Shown here: piece by piece, positions 37,101 through 47,739 of the stretch
How the letters are laid out: each line of letters begins with the position of its first letter
Position numbering within the stretch: position 1 is the stretch's first letter
From: Phoronis australis
Lineage: Eukaryota; Phoronida; Phoronidae
NCBI GenBank assembly: GCA_002633005.1
Contig: NMRA01000073.1
Coordinates: forward strand, 591,791-655,790
Direction: 5' to 3'
DNA length: 64,000 bases
Made by a program: the position numbers and the translations under genes
The notes under the pieces: model-generated
Seen by the model: only the letters and a program-made list of their open reading frames with translations
The model's database searches: none
Told to the model about the DNA's origin: nothing

Positions 37101-40100
37101 CTTGTCGACGTCTGCTCCAGCGTCTAACAACACCTGTATGGTCTGCAGATTGTTCTTACTTGCTGCCCAGACCAATGCCTGAAATTGAAATTGAATCTTA
37201 AAGCCACAAACAGCCCTATAGTACAGCTTTCCTATTGACGAGTTACAGGTACATGTCCAAAACAATCAGACAATAAAACTAAATGCATTTCCCCGTAATC
37301 CATCATGATTGGGAAAGGTGAAGAATTGAACGGAGAATTAGCATCTGGTGTAAACAATATTCTATAATTAGGATTTGGTCACAATGAGTCATAGCCAGTC
37401 ATTTCCACTACACCACCTTAACCAGTCATTTCCACTATATCACCATAGCCAGTCATTTCCACTATATCACCATAGCCAGTCATTTCCACTATATCATCAT
37501 AGCCAGTCATTTCCACTATATCATCATAGCCAGTCATTTCCACTATATCACCATAGCCAGTCATTTCCACTACACCACCTTAACCAGTCATTTCCACTAT
37601 ATCACCATAGCCAGTCATTTCCACTATATCATCATAGCCAGTCATTTCCACTATATAATCATAGCCAGTCATTTCCACTATATAATCATTGCCAGTCATT
37701 TCCACTATAACGTCATAGCCAGACATTTCCATTATATCATTTAATAATTAAAGCAAAATTAGGTGTCATGATGAAGAAACATATTTTTGTCGGACTACTT
37801 GCATCATTGATTATATCTACATGATTACACGACAGACTGCCAGTCGTTGAATGACTTTTGCAATAGTTTGATTTATTCTACTTTGAAGTTAATGATTTTT
37901 CTACATTTTGATCATATCGCAGAAAGTGGTTCTAAGTTATGTGTGTCATTTAAGAAAATACGCTACTTGCATTACCAAAGATCAAAATTTTTATACAAGC
38001 TTTAAGTGTTAATAGTAGACTCAATGAAATTGTATATTTTTGAAATCCATGATAATCATAGAATCTTGGGTGCATGAAACTAACGCCCAAATCTTCGTAA
38101 TCAAGTAATTGCGCTTTTTCTCAGAAACTATGATTTTCCATGAAAAGCACAGTATTTTCCACCAACATGATTTCAGCTGCATGAAACATGCAAAATCTAT
38201 TTATTTACTATATCAGCTGCAAAACTGTATCTGGAGTTTTCTTTTAAGGCCTTTTAGCCAGAGAGCTTGACTGTCAAAAATCAAGACTTTCCCTTTTTTA
38301 AGGAATATTGACGTCTTTTTTAACAGCGGAGTTCATGAGTTAAAGGAAAATATCAGACAATTGTGTAGCTTAGAATCAATTTGCAAATTTCGTGTGAAAT
38401 AATTCATGTTTGTGGAATTACCATAATCTCCGTGAAAAATCAAGCTTTTTCAGGAAAAACAAAGTCACATTACTATGATGAGAGTCTGCGATCATCAAGG
38501 ATTATAATTTAGTTTTATTGGTCTACACTTAATATTGTTTACGAAACTTGACTCTTGGTAATGAAGCTAGCCTGTTACCTTCAAGTTCAACAGTTGATGT
38601 AAGATTCATGTTCCAAGGCGAAACTTGAATTGTTGTAAAAACTCATTAATTCAGGAAAAAATACGGTTGTGAAGGTCATTTTTCATCAATTAAAGAGAAG
38701 TAGCACCTTGATGCTTCACCACATTTTGTCGCATCTTTCACAAAATGTTGAAAAATTTTAAGGTCAATTTTGGCAGTAATCTTTGTCTGAAATTAGTACA
38801 AAGTTGCCATTTTAATTTTGTTAAGAAGCACTCGCGTACCGTCCACCCTCTATTGTCTTGTTTATCAATATAAGCGCCGGAATCCAGTAACTTTTTGACA
38901 ACAGAATTCCGCCCCTCTCTAGCTGCATAGATAAGGGGTGACATGTGATATCTGGAAGAGAAGATGTACTGAAATTAAGAGAAATTTTCTTGACAAGAAT
39001 TATAAGAGACAGAACAAAATTAGAAGCCATCAAAAGGAATACTTTGACCGTTTCTTATTTCATCCAGTCTAAATCAAAATTCAATGCTCTTTTGCCATTA
39101 TTTGACCTATCACAAGCTCCGCCCCCTTGCGAAATGTCGACAAACAAACAACAAGTTTTACCGGGCAACGTGTTGTCGGGTAAAATGGTGGCTTGGAAAA
39201 GAAGGTGTGTCAACAATGCTGCATTCTGATTGGTCATTTAAGCTGTCACTCAAAGTCCTGGCGATAGGTCAATAGTGGCATGTGTGGGCTCTTGTTATAC
39301 CACATTTAATGAGTACATTTTGAAGAAAAATGTAATAACCTTCAAAATACTGGCCTGGAAATGACTTATAGCGGAAGGGCATACAATGCAGATTTGTAAA
39401 AATTAAGCACTTTGTGACAAGTTTTTGCAATTTGGTACAATGTTAGGTATAAGCAAAGGAAATTCAAAAAACAACGCAAACAAACTGTACTAACCGCCTA
39501 GTGGCCACTATGCACAAAATCCAATATGGCCGGTGCCGAAAATGGAAACTGTCATATCTTGGCTATTATTATCTTCTATTTATCATATTTTATTTCTTAT
39601 TTTGTTTCATTGGTGTTTTCATGTTATTTTCGTATTCATTGCTGATTATTTAAATATTGTCTTTCATTTTGTAATTCTGTTAGTTTGTCTTACTGTCTGT
39701 ATGTTTTTACTGAGGGTCCGCATGGAAAACAGTGTGAACTGATGGGGCTACCCTCATGATTGTAAATATTACATTTAAAAAAAAACATATTGTAATATTA
39801 TGTTTTCAGTATTTTTGAGGATAAGGAGTTCATTTCTGATGGTAGCTTTATGTTTTGAGGCCATTTAAATCTTTGTACACTACCCCCGAACTGAAAATGT
39901 AAAATGCTTGGCCCCGCGCAGCTCCACTCTGACATCTATTGGATATATTATTTTTGTTGGTTGGAATCAGGCTGTATATAATGTCTGGAGAGATAATTTA
40001 GTCATTGATTTTAGTTTTTTCTAATTTATAATTTCATATCTGTCTCTGACAAACTCCACTGAGTTGAAAACATCTCAACATGAGTGAAGACAATCCCTTC

Positions 40101-43100
40101 AAAATACCTAAATGAAAGGTCGCCAACTGCTCTTTGTGTTGCCTTTGCCAAGAACAATCTAACAGAGAATTACGATAAAAAGGAGTGTTATCACAGTACC
40201 TACCAAACCCTTGAAGATGATTTGAAACGTTTTGTCGACAACAATGTACCTTTACTGTTGGTAGTGAACCTGAAGTGCCTGGATGACGGTTCAAGAACAG
40301 CTACACATTGCTAAAAAATGAAGTTAAATGCCACAATCCGCTCAAACACTGTACAGCGAGAACTGGATAAAAGGAACAGGGAAGACTCAGATAGTGAAGA
40401 GAATTTGAGTCAAATTTTAATGCACGCCTCGATCGCACCAATATGTAGCGTGTCTGCTGTGAGAAGGTTCAAGATGAAAAGATGAAATATACAGAGCTCA
40501 ACAGATGGATTACGGAACCCAAGAACTGGGTGGTATTTGAACGTTTAAACATCCAACAAAAATAATGTAACCAATAGATGTAAGTGTGGAGCTGTGCGAG
40601 GATAAGCATTTGACATTTTTTGTCCAGAAACAATGCAGGGGGCCAAATGTTTGATGTTTTCACTCCAGAGACAGTATATGAAAATTTAAATGGTCTCAAA
40701 ACATAAAACTAACATCAGAAGTAAACTCCTCACGCCCAAAATATTGAAAACGTGATAATAATAGCCAAGATATGCAAATTCCCATTTTCGGCAGTGGCCA
40801 TATTGGATTTTATACATAACGGCCACAAGGGGGTTAGCAGTTTGCTTGGGGTGTTTTTTTTAGAAGTGTTTAACTTATCCCAAACATTGTACGAAATTGC
40901 ACAAACTTGTCACAAAGTGCTTGATTTTCATTAATTCCCTTCCCGCTATTACTTCTCACATCTAGTTTATAAGGGGCAACCAGAGTTTGGAGAAAACCAT
41001 GCTGGATCAGCGGAGGATTGGGATTTCCCACTGCTTCCTCCTTAAACAAGAAAATATTCCACGACCAGTTACACACAGCAATAATACACGATGTACAACC
41101 TGTCATGTGCGCTCACAGTAGCACCATGAGTCAGTAGAAGCTCAACACAGTTATAAGCTTCAGACTCTAACACCCGACTTGACCCGCAGGCAGCCATAAG
41201 CACGGAGAATCTATCTGAAATGGATACAAAATACTTTGTGTTCCTGCTGTACGTCGTTGTGTTGACAAAAATTGGCCAGCTTTCACATTTCAAATTTCAA
41301 GCTGATTTCCCAGCTGTGGTCACGGAAGTCTAATTAGTTCTGGATTGAATCACTTGTCACAGCCATCAATACCACTCTTTGACATAACTGTACTGTGTCA
41401 TGTCTATGAGATTAAAAAATGTGAAGCACATGTTAAATCAGTGGGCACTAGGATTGGTATATGTACCAGGAGCCAGTGTACAACCCTGAGTGTTGTATCC
41501 AATATATAACACACGCAAGCACGCACAAACACACACACCCACAGGCATTCTGAGACTGGATATATGCGGACATCCATAAGTATCCAATGAGGGGCTAAAT
41601 GTGAGAGCTGCAATAAATAGCAACTTGGGGGGCACTTTGCNNNNNNNNNNNNNNNNNNNNNNNNNNNNNNNNNNNNNNNNNNNNNNNNNNNNNNNNNNNN
41701 NNNNNNNNNNNNNNNNNNNNNNNNNNNNNNNNNNNNNNNNNNNNNNNNNNNNNNNNNNNNNNNNNNNNNNNNNNNNNNNNNNNNNNNNNNNNNNNNNNNN
41801 NNNNNNNNNNNNNNNNNNNNNNNNNNNNNNNNNNNNNTTCTGGATTGAATCACTTGTCACAGCCATCAATACCACTCTTTGACATAACTGTACTGTGTCA
41901 TGTCTATGAGATTAAAAAATGTGAAGCACGTGTTAAATCAGTGGGGACTAGGATTGGTATATGTACCAGGAGCCAGTGTACAACCCTGAGTGTTGTATCC
42001 AATATATAACACACGCAAGCACGCACAAACACACACACCCACAGGCATTCTGAGACAGGATATATGCGGACATCCATAAGTATCCAATGAGGGGCTAAAT
42101 GTGAGAGCTGCAATAAATAGCAACTTGGGGGGCACTTTGCCATAAGGAGAGTCTAATGCTAATAAAACTAAAATGACTTACAAGTTACAGAGCAACATGT
42201 TTGCTATGGCCATGGTCCCATTGTGCCCCCCCCCCCCTCCCTATGGCTATGTCCGTGGACATGCTTTTGAATTACGCCAGTTTTAGAAACTAAATCCCTG
42301 CTGGTAAGGTTCACATAGGTCAAATAACCCCAGATACAGAATATTTTTCACTAAAAAGATGAAGCAGCCAAAAATTTTAAAAACTGTGTCGTAGACATAA
42401 TTTGCGGAGGATAGGGTGCTAAGATTGTTCAGCAAAAACCTACAATATGGCAGATATTTTGCGATTCCAGTGGCATGCCTGAATCACAATTGGGTTGAGT
42501 ACCCACAACACGCAAACTCTATTACACACTAGATGGAGCAAGTGCCTCGCTCACCATTACTGAAATTGACATCAGCACCATTGTCCAACAAAAGCTGCAG
42601 TAGTGCTATGTTTGAACAGCTGGCAGCATACATTAACGGGGTCCAGCCAGACTTGAGAATGGTGTCCACATCAATACCTGAAATTATGAACAAGGGCTGG
42701 AACAAACGGTGTACAGCTATAACACAACTACAAGTGGTCATGTTCAGACTAAACATCAACTTGAAGTTGCTGGACACGAATTATGCTAATGGAACGGCCA
42801 AAATTTGAATTAAACAATTCTTTGTATGTTTTTCAATGAAACACATCATGATCTTGTGATTCCAGTAGAAAAAATCCCCAAAGACATGCCTCCATGCAAA
42901 CAATTGTGGAAAATTTTTTAATCGGGCTGCCCGTCAAAAATTTGGTCCCTGATTATTTTTAGAGAATGCAAGGACATACGACTTTGGGTATTTCTTGAAC
43001 CGAGTCAAAGATTATGATTCATTTTGATGTATATCATACAAAAAATTCTGTTTAGTTAGAATATAGCCATTTTATTTACCGAACTTGGGTCCAGCAATAG

Positions 43101-45667
43101 AATAACAAGCTGGAAGATTTTGGCCATACAAATTACACTAACTGTAAGATATAACAAAAAACTGTCAAAAACTCAACAAGTTAGAATTGATGGAGCACAA
43201 TTTTGCAGATTGCGAAACGCGCGCAACCTATCGGTCAATGTAATAGTCCAAGGCAATTTCCATGACTGGACACAGTAATACCAGTTGGTAGCATCTTCAC
43301 GTATCAGCAGCTACAAAACTAACCAGAATCTAAATGCCTTTTGACGATATCTACGTTCCCTTTCATGACAGCTGCCCTGAAGTCATCAACAGTCAAATCA
43401 TTGCCAGCGGCAGAAGAAACAATGGGTTTCGACGGTTTTGAGATTTGGCCAAAGCCTCCACGTGATTGGCTAGAGAACGAAGACCCATTCTGTGTTGGCA
43501 TTGCCTGTGGAAGAAATGAAAACAAAACAGTTGAGTGCACAAGAACTGGCAATACAGGTTTCTTATCCAGTAATGATTAAAATGTCAAAGTCACGTTGTT
43601 ATAAATACCTTTTGCGCATAGATGGACACCTTAGGAGGCCGTCGATAAATTTAATTCCCTCCAACTCGAAGAAATACTCCTGCAACAGGAGTGCCCTGAA
43701 CACAATTGAGATATATGCGCCCTCTGGTGGACAAGCTGTACATTACTGAGGTGTGGACTTTTTCTATATTTTTGGATCCTTTGGACACGACAAAATTTAG
43801 GCATGCTTGATCAGATCCTAGGAATTATGAGCCTTGCCCCTACATATCATATCCGATTGGTTGAAATTGTGTACTTAAGCTTCGTCTCCGTCAGACACGA
43901 GGAGTACAGTCGCAGAGCTCAAGAAATCAACACCTACACTGTCTCTCACTCACACCAAACTCCAACTATTCGTGCAGCTTTCGGGCTCCTCCCGAACTTG
44001 GTTGCCAATAGTTTAGTCACCAGCAAGTCTCGGGATCCTCCCGAGCTTGACTGCTGTTCACATTTCAGATCAATAACTAAATTGCCCCCGTTTCAGCACA
44101 TACAACTACTAAATAGTGACTGGCATGCCTGTGAATCAAAACTGTCTAAATCACAACGCTGTGATATACTAGATCATGGAACAACTGGATTGCTTGTAAG
44201 TGTGACATATTGTACTTATAACTTAATTATGTATTATTCACCAATTTTAGTTTTCAATATCACCCTCTGTCTGCACCGGGCTCGTAAAACCGGTGCGCCT
44301 TGGTCGTAGATACCGTCCCTGTTACACTCTCATTATCAATCTTTTTCTTTGAGCAGTCCCTCATTCAGTTCCCAAAATCGGTAGCTCGCTATTTTTTACA
44401 CTGCGTGTGGCATGTGGTGTAACGTACGTCATATCCCTTGGCATGTGCAGTGTAAAAATGGCAAGTTACTGATTTTGGGAACTGAACAAGGGACTGCTTG
44501 AAGAAAAAGGTTGATAATTGGAGTATCTCTTCGAGTTGGAAGGAATCAAATACATCGACGGCCTCCTAAGGTGTTCCTCTATGTGCAAAAGGTATTTATA
44601 AGAACCAGACTTTGATGTTCTAGTCAGTGTGAGGCAAAATTCGCCAAAATACTTACGGCGTATGATGCTCCAAAAGGAGCTCCATTGTCTCTACTGGTCC
44701 AGTTAGAGATGGTGAGTGATCACTGTCTAAATTTGCCGAAAAGCTTCAGCATATGAAGCACCCCATATAGGAGCTTCATCGTCTCTACTGAGCCAGCTAG
44801 AGATGGTGGTCACTTATCTAGGCGTTCAACATGACGGTTAAGAGTTTAAATCTCTGTTGGTATAAAGTGTTTGCCTGGTACTCAAAATCAGGGGTCGCTT
44901 TACTCAACCAGTGCCTTTGGCGTCGAAGTTGAGTTTTTCATAATCCAGTCATCAGACAGCCAGTGGTCTGAGTAGACAGTGACCACCGTCCTACTGGCGC
45001 CAGTAGGACGGTGGAGCTCCAATAGACTCTTCATACACCGGAATTTTTTCGGCGAATTATGCCTCGCACTGACTAAAACATCATAGTCACATTGTTATAA
45101 TACCTTTTGCGCATGCAGGAACCCCAGGGGATATGACATCATACCACCTGAAAGGCGCAGTGTTAAAAATGGCGATCGAGTTACTGGGAACTGAACGAGG
45201 GACTGCTCATAAAAAAGTTTGATAACGTAAGTATTTGTTCGAATTGGAAGATATTAAATACCTCGATGGCCTCAGGCAAAAGGTATTTATTACATTGTGA
45301 CTTTGATTTTTAGTGAGTGTGTGGCATAAATCCACTAAGTAACGGCCCGTTATTTAGTGACTGCCTGGTTCTCTAACTGCGGGACCGCTATATCCGACCA
45401 GTGCCTCTATGACTATGCCTATGCTATGCCATGGTCTGAGCGATTGACTGACACACTGACAGTGACAGTAACAGTGACAGTGTCACCGTTTGGCCCTCTG
45501 TTCCTCAAATACAAGTTGAACACCTTCGAAGAAACCTGTTGTGATGTATGGTGAGTAGATTCATAATCATCTGTGTACGATCTACTACGTGTTCTATCGC
45601 CGAAGTCGAATCCATCGTCGTCCGACTCGTCCGAATAGTATCCTGCCGGTGCAAACCCCGAAGCCAT
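31106..45667 (-). CDS. ASZ1: ASZ1/GASZ: ankyrin, SAM and C-terminal membrane-anchor protein, 12 exons, 521 aa
   Basis: Coding exons (minus strand, 5' to 3'): 45667-45536, 43504-43324, 42677-42555, 41214-41100, 38951-38840, 37178-37050, 35420-35299, 34914-34782, 34376-34261, 33475-33355, 31704-31600, 31282-31106. All introns are GT-AG, the phases join (0,1,1,2,0,0,2,0,2,0,0), and the total of 1566 nt gives 521 residues plus TAA. Layout: an acidic start (MASGFAPAGYYSDESDDDGF) like vertebrate GASZ; ankyrin repeats at about 80-264 (GWTPLMYAASC, SPLIYAAREGRNSVVKKLLD, ALVWAASKNNLQTIQVLLD); a Ser/Thr linker; a SAM domain at about 305-375 (FGDLELLLSGLQLRSLIPVF, LGISQLGYRKKILDGL); a helical region; and a hydrophobic tail at 486-503 (WLGLTCLGLGSLCVAIYW). 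In animals ASZ1 tethers to the outer mitochondrial membrane of germ cells and scaffolds piRNA processing. The donor of exon 1 could also be nine codons... shorter alternatives are limited: a second phase-0 donor lies 12 nt downstream (after SSK). Vertebrate GASZ is about 475 aa. Confidence 0.96.
32905..33215 (+). mobile_element. hAT-like MITE (CAGGGGCGGATCCAG family)
   Basis: It begins CAGGGGCGGATCCAGGATTT and ends CCTAAACCTGCCACTG, whose reverse complement starts CAGTGGCAGGTTTAGG, so the ends are imperfect inverted repeats. The same family recurs at 51403-51550 (reverse), near 54985-55170, and at 59327-59449. Internal GAACTGCCAAATGGAA is shared with the 59327 copy. The CAG...CTG ends resemble hAT elements; the superfamily is an inference. 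It lies in an ASZ1 intron. Confidence 0.65.
33727..33868. mobile_element. Two tandem copies of a short palindromic GGGCGGCGCA-ended element
   Basis: Copies at about 33727-33795 and 33799-33868 each run from catgggcggcgcagcactga through a GGGGGCTATAGCCCCC-like centre to a ggtgcaccgcc-like end. The termini are inverted repeats. The same unit, opposite orientation, occurs at 59294-59488 (interrupted) and 59496-59565. Confidence 0.7.
36019..36838. mobile_element. PIF/Harbinger-like MITE with TTA target duplication
   Basis: The ends are inverted: the left starts GGGCTGTTCCAGTAAAATCC and the reverse complement of the right starts GGGCTGTTCCAGCAAAATCT, and both continue with GTGTGGGAGGGGGG-like sequence. 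TTA precedes the left end (36016-36018) and follows the right end (36839-36841). A three-base TWA duplication is typical of PIF/Harbinger. The inner bases are also partly inverted repeats (atgggtggtgg on both sides). There is no transposase. It lies in ASZ1 intron 6. Confidence 0.7.
37380..37740. repeat. 27-bp minisatellite in ASZ1 intron 6
   Basis: Thirteen or so copies of CATAGCCAGTCATTTCCACT + ATATCAC. The unit is nine codons long, so a plus-strand frame of nonapeptides (SQSFPLYHH) stays open over 111 codons. It runs opposite to the gene and is not thought to be coding. Confidence 0.95.
39398..40930. mobile_element. 1.5-kb DNA transposon with about 175-bp terminal inverted repeats
   Basis: Bases 39398-39572 match the reverse complement of 40754-40930. 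The shared order is AAGCACTTTGTGACAAGTTT, GTACAATGTT, TGGCC, AAAATCCAATATGGCC, GCCGAAAATGG and CATATCTTGGCTATTATTAT. The internal 1.2 kb has only short frames (for example 40084-40314 plus) with no recognised transposase. It sits wholly inside ASZ1 intron 4, between the exons at 41100 and 38951. I could not fix the target duplication, so the superfamily is open. Confidence 0.8.
41338..42140. repeat. 303-bp direct duplication flanking a 197-N gap
   Basis: 41338-41640 and 41838-42140 are the same length and differ at only about three positions (agcacatg/agcacgtg, gggcact/ggggact, gagactgg/gagacagg). The first copy ends exactly where the Ns begin and the second begins exactly where they end. This is the mark of two overlapping contig ends left unmerged, probably by heterozygosity, rather than a genuine tandem repeat. 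It lies in ASZ1 intron 3. Confidence 0.85.
43577..44640. mobile_element. Foldback/MITE copy A in ASZ1 intron 1
   Basis: The ends are inverted repeats of roughly 110 bp: the left contains AATACCTTTTGCGCATAGAT and CTTAGGAGGCCGTCGAT, and the right contains their reverse complements near 44540-44620. A second hairpin is nested inside, with 44332-44403 pairing with 44446-44519 (GAGCAGTCCCTCATTCAGTT against AACTGAACAAGGGACTGCTT). The frame at 43803-44309 lies between the two hairpins and has no motif. Confidence 0.7.
44983..45014. repeat. 32-bp perfect palindrome
   Basis: CCACCGTCCTACTGGC is followed directly by its exact reverse complement. It lies between the two foldback copies in ASZ1 intron 1. 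Confidence 0.8.
45050..45345. mobile_element. MITE copy B, same family as 43577-44640
   Basis: The left end (ggcgaattatgcctcgcact, then ATCATAGTCACATTGTTATA) is matched by the reverse complement of the right end. The middle repeats one arm of the copy A hairpin (GGGAACTGAACGAGGGACTG). About 300 bp, non-coding, shorter than copy A. Confidence 0.7.
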
Positions 45668-46185
45668 GCGTGCAAAGGTGCTTCGGGAGCTCGCCACGAA
45701 AAGAGATTTGTTTGTAACCTGTACATCCGGTTTATATGTTACGTAAACAAGACTGCGTCGTTGAGAGAGTATCGTGAATACTTGTGTTTTTCAGGTGTTT
45801 TGTGGGAGTTCGTGATTACGAGGTATTGGGATTGTTTCTAGGTAGGACTTGCGTGTCCTTTACCTTTTTCTACCGTTTAATGCAATTTTTGACTTTTTTC
45901 AACAAGAATCATAAAAGTCCTAATTTTGCTAGCCCCTCTTGAATTGGGTCATTTAGATTTAAACAGTAACAGCGTTTGGAAAACAGTAAATTGTGCATAG
46001 TGTCTGGAAGTTTTATTATAATCTGATCAGCTATTTCTGAATCATATTCCGAGGTTATGCATCTCAAATTGGAAAACTGTCTAAAGTCTTTCATGTGGCT
46101 GCCTTTGAAGTTTGAGCCTTTGACTGAACATAGCCATAGTCATAGACCATCCGGCATCCACGACCATTTGCCATTTGGACTGAGG
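45668..46185. other. ASZ1 upstream region
   Basis: The head-to-head intergenic space between ASZ1 (minus) and the ASB-family gene (plus) is about 2.07 kb in all. This first part should hold the ASZ1 5' UTR and promoter. No TATA box at a convincing distance and no recognisable motif cluster was seen. Start codons at higher positions (45726) are in another frame. Confidence 0.4.
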
Positions 46186-46189
46186 AGGG

Positions 46190-47235
46190 AAGTTTGAGGC
46201 AGGAGGTTTCAATATTCGAAACTAACTAGTCGACAGCAAACTGTAGTTGTCACTGGTGAGAAGTCGTCAAGTATACCTGTGGAGTTTGGGGTACTGCAAG
46301 GCTCAGTATTAGGCTCTTTCTTGTTCCTGTTGTACATAATGATTTCCCCCTACTCGGCCCTAGTCCTGTCTGGCAAAACCAGACGATTCAATATGATACA
46401 ACATTGCCAACTGACAGAGAGACTCTGCAGAAAGATCTTATAGATAGTCTGGCCCTGTGGGAGGACAAGCGGCTTATGACTTTCTACCCAACAAGTGTGG
46501 TGCCCTCACTCTGACGAGAAAACGCCAAATCCAGCCCACCTTGTGTATGCTTTACAATCGCACTGTGGCTAGGGTGACTAGGGTCGATCAAGGAGGCTAA
46601 ATTTTTGGGCATTCCTTACCATTTCGCGTGTCCTCCCACATAAGTAACATCCAGAAGAAAGCAAGTAAAACTCGAGGCTTTCTTCTGCGAAACTAATGCG
46701 TATAAGCAGCCAACGATGCAAGGAGTTTCAATATAAATCTTACAATGGTTCGAACCACCTTGGAATACATCTGTACTGTTTGTGATCCCTGCTGTAAAGG
46801 AATAGCAGAGGATAGTTGCTCGTTGGGTCACCAGATAGTTCAGTCAACTATCCTCTGTTGGGTCAATGTTAGAAACCTTAAACTGGCCCACCCTCAGCCT
46901 CTGAGGCAAGATCTGTAGTCTGAAAATGTTGTGCAAGTATGATAAAAAGTCGTTGATCATCAATTAAGATGTTGCCCGTGTCACAGATTCTGCCCTCTCT
47001 AGCATCCGTACCAGAAGGTCGTCCAATTATAACATTCCATATATAAATAGGACAAATTACAGGAAAAAGACATTATTTCCTAAAACAGTCACAGAATAGA
47101 ATACGTTGCCAGGCTACACTACATTGGCCCCTTCTCTTGACATCTTTGTAAACTATTTGCCCTTCTGTGCTTCCATCTAGGATCCTGCTTACTATCTTCC
47201 CTCTATGTAAACGACCTAGCTTTTAAATGTTAACC
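46190..47235 (+). mobile_element. Decayed CR1/Jockey-like LINE remnant
   Basis: Frames broken by many stops and shifts still give the order of a LINE reverse transcriptase: VVVTGEKSSSIPVEFGVLQG, then SVLGSFLF near 46300; DTTLPTDRETLQKDLIDSL near 46400, the remains of the YADD block; FLPNKCGALTLTRKR near 46480; HISNIQKKASKTRGF near 46635; and a tail APSLDIFVNYL near 47130. It occupies the shared upstream region of ASZ1 and the ASB gene. Confidence 0.8.
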
Positions 47236-47739
47236 GGTCTCTGAAGTAACGTCCACTATCTATATATTTTTAAATTTGTTTTTGTCTTTGTTAATATTCA
47301 TTGTTATTGAGTGACATAATACTCAGTAGAGAGTGAATCTGTGTGAATCATTCAACTATTCGACAGTACAACAGTGATTATTTGATGACTGTAATAATTG
47401 TCCTGCAAAAAATAAAAGAGTGCTCGGTAATACATTTGCATTAAACCCACATACTAGAATGCAGAATGCTATTTAACATATACTCTATCGCCATCTTATG
47501 AGAAAACCTATTGCATCACGTCGCTACTATATTAGAAAATGGCCATTAAAAATTGGAGTTATGAATTTTGCATTTTAAGTTCAGAATCACGTGGTGGATT
47601 TGTTTCTGAGCAGTGTTCATTGTATGGTTCTTCACTGAACCCCAATGCTATATTTATTGAATCATGTATTTCAGGAGTATGGGCTTTTTAGTCAAGAGGC
47701 TGGCTCTCTTATAAAATAATTATTGTACAAACTGAAAAC

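Noticed and set aside
37375-37710. 111-aa frame of SQSFPLYHH repeats
   Set aside because: Translation of the 27-bp minisatellite in an ASZ1 intron, opposite strand to the gene.
41404-41882. Frames made mostly of X residues
   Set aside because: They read through the 197-N gap and carry no information.
43803-44309. 168-aa plus-strand frame
   Set aside because: Lies between the hairpins of a foldback element in ASZ1 intron 1; no motif and composition unlike a conserved protein.
45419-45697. Longer ASZ1 N-terminus beginning MASSRSTFARM
   Set aside because: The first codon of that frame at 45697 is GTG, not ATG. The first in-frame ATG is 45667 and gives the acidic N-terminus typical of GASZ.
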